From contig CM064423.1 in the NCBI GenBank assembly GCA_032690845.1, positions 33,760,370 to 33,824,369 of the forward strand: a DNA stretch of 64,000 bases, given 5' to 3'. Every line of letters begins with the position of its first letter. Within the stretch, counting starts at the first letter, position 1. The stretch is from Eleusine coracana subsp. coracana. Taxonomy: Eukaryota; Streptophyta; Magnoliopsida; Poales; Poaceae. Made by a program: the position numbers and the translations under genes. Shown piece after piece: positions 55,311 to 64,000 of the stretch. Below the pieces are notes generated by a model. It was not told where the DNA came from. It worked only from the letters and a program-made list of their open reading frames with translations, and searched no databases.

Positions 55311-58220
55311 TCTAATTTGGGCAGGGGCAGCTCGACTAGGTGTTCTACTTGGAGGTTATGCACTGCCAGAGACCTTTGTTACCACCGTCAGTGTGTACTT
55401 ATTAAGTGACATTTTCTGCACAGGCAGGATGAGACAGATCATCTTAACTTGGTTTCATGTGTTTTTTTATTAAGAGAAAAAATTGTTGTGTCTATTGCTC
55501 TTCTGTGAAGTGACATTACTCCTAATTCCATTACAACTTATTATCACAAGCTGAGCAGAACTTTGTTTTATGTAAAATATCGAAACAAAGCTTATGGTGG
55601 TATCCGAACAGTTTAGAAACCAAGCATCCTCAGTGAGCCAATGTATCTGCTTATAGGAAAGGTGTTTTTACTTTCTTGTGGGAGTACTTCTCTTATATAA
55701 ATTTCTATAATGGCTACATTGTTAATTCTGTGAAAATTCAATTTTGTTCTTTTGGCCTCCCATGAGAAACAACACCATATCCAAACAACTGCTCTGTGCA
55801 TGGCTGCATCAGCAAGGCTAATATGTAATTAGGTTCTATTTCAACTCGAACATGTCATTTATGTTTACCATTTTGATACTGCCCAATCAATTTGTTGCAG
55901 GTAATTATGGATCATGGATTCATATCCAACCATACTGACACTCATGGTATTTCATTGCATAATTGGTAAGCATAATTGATTACATGATGCTGTCACTTCT
56001 ACAAGATTTATAAATTTACTATAGTCTCCATACAAGTTGTGTATCCCATTTTGTAGTTGTATCGCCTTTTTCCTAACGGTTAGTACTTGCCTTGAATTCA
56101 GATGTCTAATGTTACGTATAGGTTTTTGAGTGAATAGGGTTGTATTTCAATTGCAAATTTGGGTTGTGTGATCTGATATATACAATTTATTTATTTACAT
56201 GTCAATAGATCAGCAATCCTAAACATCATGGACTCTTATTTATTCACAGGTCAGATAATTGTTTCCGTACTTTTGTGTTACGGTTTCATTCTCTCATCAT
56301 TAGAGGAATTAATAAACCAATTTTGTCATTCCGCTGTGCCTATGTTGTGGTGAGATGCATAACCTTATGTTAATTGTGGTTAAATAATCTATGATGTTAA
56401 GTGTGTTCAGGATATCAGATTCTTAGGCGTAACCAGGACACTAATTTTCCTTCCAAATGAGTTAGTTTGCCCTTCCATTTTATAGTAGCCAATGGTGCAG
56501 ATTAGTTGTTACCTCATATTTTCCTATATTATACTGATTCCTTTTTCTCTTAAATAGTTGGGAGTCCATGTTCTTCTGTATCTGACAATGATTTGTTGAT
56601 GCCTAAATTAGAAACACTGTTTTTTTAGTAACATGACTTGCCCTTTCATTCTATAGTGATTGATCATGCACAGTAGTTTGTATCTATCGTCATATAAGCT
56701 TATGCAGCTACAGATATAGTTAACTGAATGAGTCTGGCCCCTGCTTTATTTATTTATTTTGGCTCCAGCTGCTGCTTTGTACAAGATTAAAATCATGTTC
56801 GAGTCTTCTGGAATTTGGAGCATCATGCTTAGGCATAGGTCACTCCTTTAAGCAAACTATTCTTTATGCCACTTCTGATTGTTAGTTGTAGTCAAGCCTA
56901 TATGCTAAACGTTGAAATTTTCTATTCCTGTAACTTTCAAGGCCTGCTTTTGTAGCATTTATTTCTACACACAATTCAGATTTAGGTCTATAGATTATGT
57001 TATCACAATGCTTTATCTTTATTCCTTATTAAAAAATTGCACTTAATACTATGTTTGCAGTGAACAGGTCACTTGCATGCACAATGGTTGCCGTGATGAT
57101 TCCTAACAGCGATGACAATATATGCCCTATCAACGCCATCTCCCCAGATGTGTGAGCTTTTCTCCCTCGCTGTGGTGTGTGAGCCTCATCCAGTTTCAGT
57201 TTCCTTCAGAGCAGCCTACCTCCGTGAGTTCCTCTTGCTTCATGAATTACTCCAAATCTAATTCACTGAACGAACTGGATTAGGGTTGTGTAAAGATCTG
57301 CATCTATTTGTCAGCATGAGTAATGAATAATTTTAGTGAACTATGACCAAATTATACTGCTTTGTCTGATATTTCTCTTCAATGATTCTGAAAGCACTAT
57401 AGTGCTGTAGCTAATAGCAAGCCACTGGATTAATGTAGCTTCCGGTAGAAATATTTTTTTCCAAATGTTATTATACATGACATAAATAGCTAATTGGCTA
57501 TACCTTTATCAATCTTTGCACTTTATGGTGATTAGGTATGGTTGAATATGTTGCTGCGTTCCCAGAATTCTCTAGACACTAGCACCTTCAGCTCCACCCT
57601 TCATGTGTTATGAAAAATCTTTGAGAAGTGGTACGGACATAGCATCATTTATACAGAAAAGGCACTCAACGTGTTGCAATTCAATATTTCATTGCTTCAT
57701 TGGTTTGATGAGAATGTGCATTTATGATGCAGGATCACTTGATAATGAAAAAGGATTAGTGAGTACTTGATATTGCCACTTCCAGTCAATTTTTCGTTGT
57801 TGTGTTAATAGACAGATGAGTACCGTACCATAATTCATATCTGTCCGTTCCTGTTCCTTTTCGGACACGGTAGGAAGACTATGGAGCATGCATGGAAGCA
57901 AAACAACATTGAGGGAATTGCAAGTGTAGAATCTTCTATTTGATTGGTTGCAATCATCAATTAGTTCGATGCCTTCTCTGTATTTCAAAATGGTTTTAAT
58001 GTACTATAATTATCTGTACCTCGCTCACTTAGTGTTATTTGCATGGACGGACCGACGGACGTTGTTGCTACATTTTCTGAACGCTTCGAGTTTTGGGCTG
58101 ACAGCTTGACACACGAATCAACCGTTTAGCAGTTCTAATAATATTTGGTGCACATTTTTTATATGTATAGTTATATATGATCATTAGTAATCATGACATC
58201 TCAGTATCAGACAACTTTTG
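55311..58220. other. AT-rich non-coding stretch
   Basis: About 2.9 kb of intron- or intergenic-like sequence with many stops in all frames. I see no gene, LTR or inverted-repeat element in it. Confidence 0.5.
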
Positions 58221-58248
58221 ACCATAGAGATAATCAGACTGGTGCGTG

Positions 58249-58285
58249 TTTCGTGCTGGCGCGGCGAAGCGCGCCCATCTTCTAG
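58249..58285 (+). mobile_element. Helitron-type 3' terminus
   Basis: A hairpin, GGCGCG, loop GCGAAG, CGCGCC, is followed after six bases by CTAG and then T. A short GC hairpin about 10 bp upstream of a terminal CTRR, followed by T, is the standard Helitron 3' end. The matching 5' end is not certain; a candidate in the same direction with the right flanking A is at 28713. Confidence 0.6.
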
Positions 58286-58398
58286 TTCTTTTCCTCCTGT
58301 GAGAAGATGAGTGCCGACGACGTGAAAGTTTGTTGTCACTTTCCATCGTTACGTGCTCCTCCAGCTTAGCTTCTTATCTCGCTCGCGCCGAGCTGGCC

Positions 58399-59023
58399 TC
58401 ACAGAGGACAATCCGCGCCGACGGCTGCGGCGTCCTTTGCGTTCATCGGCTCAGCGACACCGGCGCGCCAGAGCGGACACGTGGCGTGGAGGCGTAGCCA
58501 TGTGCCCACGCAGTCGGCGTGGAACCGGTGGCCGCACCGCTGAATCTCCGTCCTTGAGCTCCACGATGCACACCGCGCACTCGGCGGGCTTGCCTCCCTC
58601 GCCGGCGCTGGAGTAGACGTACACGGGCAGGGCCTTGGCCACGTCGAGCGGCTGCCGCGGCGGCGCCTCCCTCCGGCGGTAACGACGAGTCGCCCACGGC
58701 GAGGCCACGGGCAGCGCGTCGTCGTTGTCGTCGTCCTCGGCGCCGGCGGAGGATGGGTCCGGCTTCCCGCAGAAAAATCGCCAGAAGAAAAAGATGATGA
58801 GGAGGATGACTAGGATGTTGATGCTCACGACGCAGGCCGTCAGCACCGTGTCATGCGGCGCCCATTGTTTTGCTGCCTGCTCGTCCGCCATCGCCGGCGC
58901 CGGCGCCGCGGCCGCCGGACCATGGCTGCCGCTCCATAGCGTGGCCATGGCTTCTGCGCCGACACCCGACAGGATGGGTTTCCACAGCACAGACAGCAAA
59001 GAGGAGCTGCCAATGGCGTGCAT
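58399..59023 (-). pseudogene. ATL-type RING-H2 E3 ubiquitin ligase, frameshifted
   Basis: A minus-strand frame starts at ATG 59023 (or the in-frame ATG at 58948, MATLWSGSHG). It has one membrane segment (VLTACVVSINILVILLIIFF), a basic linker and the conserved pre-RING LPVYVYSSAG, then the first RING pair (ECAVCIVELKDGDSA). Near 58540 the frame shifts by a small deletion; the rest of the RING (CGHRFHADCVGTWLRLHATC) continues in another frame to a stop at 58399. The last zinc ligand is Trp (TGG at 58468-58470) instead of Cys. ATL proteins are membrane-anchored RING-H2 ubiquitin ligases of about 150-400 residues. Two independent lesions make this copy non-functional. Confidence 0.8.
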
Positions 59024-59238
59024 AAACCGCAGAACGTGGAAACGGTTTCGGAAATCAGTACACGCTGTGTCGCGAGAACAAGATGGCCAAGTTCACAAAT
59101 CAAGAATTGAGAAAAAAAGGGAAAGATATTTGACAAGATAGAATTGCAAACGAGATATGAAGGAAAGAGGAAAAGAGACCAGAGAAATGCAAATAAGGAA
59201 TGAGGAAGGTGGTGGGCTGGAGAGTCGACCACAAGGGG

Positions 59239-59246
59239 TTTATAAA
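59239..59246 (-). promoter_or_regulatory. TATA box of the ATL-type gene
   Basis: On the minus strand CCTTTTTATAAACCCC lies about 216 bp upstream of the 59023 ATG. Strand and spacing suit the ATL-type gene. The CRM-like LTR ends only about 120 bp further upstream, so distal promoter elements have been displaced. Confidence 0.6.
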
Positions 59247-59365
59247 AAGGTGAAAGGGGGTACAAGCATGGGATCTTGGGGAGTACAATGGTGATAAGCA
59301 ATTTTAAAATAATCACAAAATGATTTGACTGAGGTGGGTTGGAACTTGGAGTAAGGTTGGCTCTT

Positions 59366-60005
59366 TGATAGGTGTAGAGTGCCTGATCTTTCGGCGAGTG
59401 GAGATAACTTCGATTTGGTGGATGTCGACCCTCACGATCTGACTACGACGAGCAAGCCGAAGCGCCAATGCAATCGCTGAACCAACTTCCGGAGTATATT
59501 AACCTTGTGGTAAACAAGATCAACCTGATCACGAGGATCAATTCTTACGCGCAATCGAAGAACGAGCAAGAATTAGAGGCGAGCAATCTGATGTATTGCA
59601 CGAAGGTGGAGTTCTGAATTCACGTCGAGAGACGGATGTATAGGTAAGCTAAACTTAAAACAAAACTCAAATATTGCAAGGGGCGTAACCTTTGACTAAA
59701 TAGGGGGAGGACGAGACATCTAGGGCCGGCTGAAGTGGAGAGGCGCGCGGTGGAGAGGGAGTCGCGTGACTTGGGCCACGTGGGCCTTCGGGCGGCGTCA
59801 TCCTGGGCTGTCGTTCCTTAGCATCAAAACCGTCTTCAATTCCTGAGCTCGAGCTCTAGTGATTGGGCCCTTGTACGTCGTCGTCTCGTTAGAAGATGGA
59901 TCCGTAACTCGAGGAGGCGCAACGACGAGAGGTGGAGGCGTGACAACTTGGTTTGGCGCGCCATCTTCCATCGTCATTATTCGTATGTCGTTGATGTCCT
60001 CATCA
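59366..60005 (-). repeat. 3' LTR of the minus-strand CRM-like element
   Basis: 640 bp; on the minus strand TGATGAGGACATC to CACCTATCA, preceded by the purine tract AAGAAGGGGAGGA. Left flank on the plus strand is ggctctt. Confidence 0.9.
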
Positions 60006-61801
60006 TCCTCCCCTTCTTGAAGTGAAGTCGTCCTTGACGGCAACTCATCACCCTCACCCAAGTATGGTTTTAAATCTGCAACATTAAAACTAGTGAAAAC
60101 ACCAAACTCCATGGGCCAGTCAAGAACATAAGCATTATCGTTAATCTTGGTTAGCACTTTAAAAGGACTAGCAGCACGAGGCATCAGTTTAGAACGACGC
60201 AAAGTAGGAAATCTATCTTTACGCAAGTGCAATCAAACCAAATCACCAGGTTCAAAAGAAATATGTTTTCTACCTTTACTACCAGCAACTTAATACTTTT
60301 TATTAGCAACGGCAATGTTGTGTTGTGTTTCTTCATGCAATTGTTTCAGGTGATCAATATGAGCAAGAGCATCAAGATGTGGTTCATCTTCAGCATCAAT
60401 AGCAAACAAATCAATAGGCGCCCTAGGAACATAGCCATAAACAACCTCAAAAGGACACATCTTAGTGGCAGAATGTGTAGCACGATTATAAGCAAATTCA
60501 ACATGAGGTAAACAATCTTCCCAACGTCTCAAGTTTTTATCTAGAACAGTTCTAAGCATAGCAGACAAAGTTCTATTTACTACCTCAGTTTGCCTATCAG
60601 TTTGAGGATGACAAGTAGTACTAAACAGCAGCTTAGTTCCTAATTTATTCCAAAGAGAACGTCAAAAATGACTAAGAAACTTAGCATCACGATCAGAGAC
60701 AATTGTTTTAGGAATTCCATGCAATCTAACAATCTCTCTAAAGAACAATTCAGCAACATTTGAGGCATCATCAGTTTTATAACAAGGTATAAAGTGAGCC
60801 ATTTTAGAGAAACGATCAACAACCACAAAAATACTGTCCCTCCCCTTCTTAGTGCGAGGCAATCCCAAAATAAAATCCATCGAAATATCATGCCAAGGAG
60901 AAGAGGGAAAAGGCAAGGGCATATACAAACCATGATTACCCAAACGAGATTTAGCTTTTTGACATGTAGTACAGCGTGCAACAAGGCGCTCAACATCACG
61001 ACGCATCCGTGGCTAAAAGAAATGGTCGGCCAACACCTCATGTGTCTTGAAAACGCCGAAGTGACCCATAAGACCACCTCCATGCGCCTCCTGTAACAAC
61101 AAAAGACGAACCGAGCTAGCTGGAATACACAGCTTGTTAGCACGAAACAGGAACCCATCCTGCATATGAAATTTTCTCCAAGGTTTGCCATCCTTACAAT
61201 GCATCATAATATCACGAAAATCAGCATCATTCACATATTGATCTTTCAAAGCTTGCAAACCAAAGATTTTAAAGTCTAATTGGGACAACATCATATAACG
61301 ACGAGACAAAGCATTGGCAATCACATTTTTCTTCCCGTTTTTATATTTAATGATGTACGGAAAAGATTCAATAAATTCAACCCCTTTAGCATGATGACGG
61401 TTCAGATTAGTTTGGTTTCTAATATGTTTCAAAGCCTCATGATCAGAATGAATAATAAATTCGCGAGGCCATAAATAATGCTGCCATGTTTGCAAAGTTC
61501 TTACTAAAGTATAAAGTTCTTTATCATAAGTGGAATATTTAAGAGCAGCACCACTTAACTTCTCACTAAAATAAGCAATGGGTTTATGATCTTGCAACAA
61601 AACAACACCCCAACCAATTTCACTAGCATCACATTCCAATTCAAACACTTTATCAAAATTAGGCAATTGTAAGAGAGGAGCATGAGTTAACCGTTCCTTT
61701 AAAGTGTTGAATGCGTCGGCTTGTGGTGCGCCCCACTCAAATGGCGCACCCTTCTTGGTCAGCTCATGTAATGGTGCAGCAATAGAACTGAAATCCCGCA
61801 C
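59798..61801 (-). pseudogene. CRM-like RNase H and integrase, minus-strand copy
   Basis: RNase H starts near 61650 (FELECDASEIGWGVVLLQD) and the integrase zinc domain near 61090 (HGGGLMGHFGVFKTHEVLAD). The core has SMDFILGLP (near 60880), VSDRDAKFLSHF (near 60690) and TEVVNRTL (near 60590). The tail ends at 59798 in the LTR. Trp-to-stop changes lie at about 61014, 60662 and 60230. A Gly-to-Arg change is seen beside the catalytic Glu region (near 60597). Confidence 0.85.
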
Positions 61802-62894
61802 AAAATGATAATAGAAGCCTGCAAGACCAAGAAAACTACGAACCTGTGTGACCGTCGTCGGTTGGGGTCAACTCTGAATGGCGTCCACCTTGCTGCTATC
61901 CACCTCAATGCCCTGTGGAGTAACAACATATTCAAGAAACGAAACACGTTGCGTGCAAAAAGTGCATTTTTCCATGTTTCCAAACAAGTGAGCAGCACAC
62001 AAAGCATCAAAAATCATTCATGGATTTGCTGTGTATAAGGATATCATCAAAATAGACAACAACAAATATTCTAATGAAAGGCCGAACAACTTCATTCATT
62101 AAGCGCATAAAAGTGCTAGGAGCATTAGACAATCCAAACGGCATAACCAACCATTCATACAAGCCAAATTTAGTTTTAAAAGCCGTTTTTCATTCATCTC
62201 CTAATTTCATTCTTATCTGATGGTAACCACTACGCAAATCAACCTTAGAGAAAATTATGGCACCACTAAGTTTATCAAGCATATCATCAAGGCGTGGTAT
62301 AGGATACCGATAACGAATTGTAATATTGTTAATTGCACGATAATCTACACACATACGCTAAGAACCATCTTTCTTAGGAACAAGCAAAACAGGAACCGAA
62401 CAAGGGCTGAGAGACTCATGAATGTAACCTTTATCAAGCAATACCTGCACTTGACGCTGAATTTCTTTCGTCTCCTCAGGATTTGTGTGGTATGGGGCGC
62501 GATTAGGAAGCTGTGCGCCTGGAATTAAATCAATCTGATGTTCTATGCCACGAATAGGAGGAAGACCCGGCGGCAATTCAGTGGGAAAAGCATCTTTATA
62601 GTCCTGCAAAAGGTTAGCAACAGCAGGAGGAATATGCAACATAGGCGCCTCATCTAGTGAAACAAGCATACGAGAGCAAACTAGCGCATAGCAAAGCAGA
62701 TTAGCATCATGTAATTCATCAAAATCAGCACGTGTAGCAAGCAAGATAGGGTTATTGAATTTGATCTCATGTTGAACAGGTGCAACAGGAGGCGATGTAA
62801 CCAATTTTGCAGCTTTTGTCGCTCGAGCAATATCATCTTTAAGAACTTGTTCAGGTGTCATAGGATGAATAACAATTTTCTGACCCTTAAACAT
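61802..62894 (-). pseudogene. CRM-like RT, minus-strand copy
   Basis: From MFKGQKIVIHPMTPEQVLKD (62894) through RGIEHQIDLIPGAQLPNRAP to PKKDGS, then a Trp-to-stop at about 62357. The RT palm continues in the region 62350-62040 with the YFDD box near 62055. A frame break follows at about 62020-62010, and a Trp-to-stop lies at about 61870. Confidence 0.8.
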
Positions 62895-62945
62895 GAAGGA
62901 ATAATAATTGGAGCGACCATGATGAACACTATCAACATCAAATTG

Positions 62946-64000
62946 TCAAGGACGGCCAAGCAACAAAGTGCATGCTTCCATTGGAACAACATCACAATCT
63001 ACAAAATCAGAACAGACGCCAAGAGAGAAAGGAACACGTACCGAGCGCGTTACCTTTATTTTACCACCATCATTAAGCCATTGAACGTGATACGTATGTG
63101 GATGCTTCCTTGTTGGCAATGACAACTGCTCCACCAAGGTCGTACTAGCCAAATTGTTGCAACTGCCACCATTGATGATTATACGGACCGCTCGTTCTTG
63201 CACAATGCCTTTGATATAAAAAATGTTGTGGCGCTGATGCTTTTCATCCTGAACGACCTGTGTACTAAGAACACGCTGCACAACAAGAGTTGCATACCTG
63301 TCGGCGGCACTAGAGTCGTCATGAAGCTCCGTATTATCTGCATGATTAGTGGCAAGCATAGTCTGCTGAATATCCTCAGAATCACTAGCAGAAGAATACC
63401 CACCGTCGTCACGAATCAACATAGTTTGTTTATTTGGATAATCGCGTATCACATGACCAAATCCTCGGCAATGGTGACACTGAATATCACGAGCTCGTCC
63501 AGACAACGAGGAGGATGGCACGATCGAGGCAGATTTGGCCGTGGATGGAGCACTCGACTTGGACATGGTCGAGGAGTGGTCGCGTGACGTGGAAGGAGGT
63601 GTCGACCGTGAAGCTGAAGGCGTCTTGGATCCTACAAAAATGTTAGGTCTTGACGAAGATTGTCGATCCTGCACTTCACGTTCAGGTTTACAAGCATATT
63701 CAAATAAGATGGTCATATCATCATAATGCTTATAATCAAGAATGTTCTGAATTTCACGATTTAACCCACTCCTAAAGCGAGCCATAGCAGCATCATCCAG
63801 TTCAACTAAACCACAGCGAATCATACCCTTTTGCAAAGCTAGATAATAATCCTCTACGGAAAGTGAACCTTGTTGAAAACGCTGCATTTGATTAAGCAAA
63901 TCTCTAGTATAATATGACGGCACAAAACGATGATGCATAGCAGCTTTTAATGCCGTCCAAGTGGCTGGAATATTATCAGGATATCTTTGTCTATACTCAC
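62946..64000 (-). pseudogene. CRM-like gag and protease, minus-strand copy, partial
   Basis: Open from the window edge (RQRYPDNIPATW) through the gag domain, the CCHC knuckle (CHHCRGFGHVIRDY, whose last Cys is now Tyr, near 63450) and the protease. The protease active site reads IIINGGSCNN (about 63170), so the catalytic Asp is replaced by Asn. It ends at a Trp-to-stop (62946) in the GRPW motif. The N-terminal gag is outside the window. Confidence 0.85.

Larger units (their letters stand above)
59366..64000 (-). mobile_element. CRM-like Ty3/gypsy element on the minus strand, cut by the window end
   Basis: The 3' LTR (59366-60005) is followed, reading along the minus strand backwards, by the integrase tail, integrase, RNase H, RT, protease and gag, collinear with the 43571 element. 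The N-terminal gag, leader and 5' LTR lie beyond 64000. It has at least six TGG-to-TGA/TAG stops. Confidence 0.9.

Overview
The window looks like a piece of a grass (Poaceae) nuclear genome, in a transposon-rich, probably heterochromatic or pericentromeric region. The evidence is spliced host genes with plant-type introns, Ty1/copia Sirevirus elements carrying an envelope-like ORF and LTR palindromes, and several Ty3/gypsy copies with CRM-clade (centromeric-retrotransposon-type) pol. The species cannot be read from the sequence. There is nothing prokaryotic: no operons, CRISPR arrays or tRNA genes were found.

Region 1-17.4 kb is a nest. The host is a decayed Tat-lineage Ty3/gypsy element: pol with two RNase H domains at 1-2907, an antisense ORF with its own TATA box at 3609-4752, a polypurine tract and the start of the 3' LTR at about 5372. 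That LTR is split by a composite CRM-like insertion (5431-10282; LTR-integrase-LTR-gag fusion-LTR) and again by a 5'-truncated Sirevirus-like copia element (10705-17229). A LINE fragment, itself hit by a hAT-like MITE, follows on the minus strand (about 17.3-18.44 kb).

Region 19.5-28.5 kb is the only convincing intact host gene: a nine-exon minus-strand gene (28482 to 19568) for a PHD-finger protein of about 972 residues, with every splice junction in frame. Its 4.55-kb second intron holds a gag-only Ty3/gypsy element (24017-26111), and its seventh intron holds a 153-bp MITE with a perfect 8-bp target duplication.

Region 30.2-53.8 kb is a second nest. A Tork-like copia element (30248-53826; target duplication TGTAA) contains a near-complete Sirevirus (31820-42665; CACAC) and a CRM-like element (43571-51270). 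The CRM-like element carries a solo LTR of a second CRM-type family (46446-47368; TAAGT). The flanks of the CRM-like element do not match and a block of copia integrase/RT is missing. The copia element may itself lie inside a Helitron whose ends are at 28713 and 58285.

Region 53.8-64 kb holds unassigned sequence, a Helitron-type 3' end, a broken ATL-type RING-H2 gene on the minus strand (58399-59023, TATA box at 59239), and a minus-strand CRM-like element that starts about 120 bp upstream of that TATA box and runs off the window end. Nearly all retroelement ORFs are broken by stops, most of them C-to-T or G-to-A changes. The main exceptions are a 625-codon gag-protease-integrase-tail fusion (7973-9850) and the 528-codon envelope-like ORF of the Sirevirus (39424-41010).
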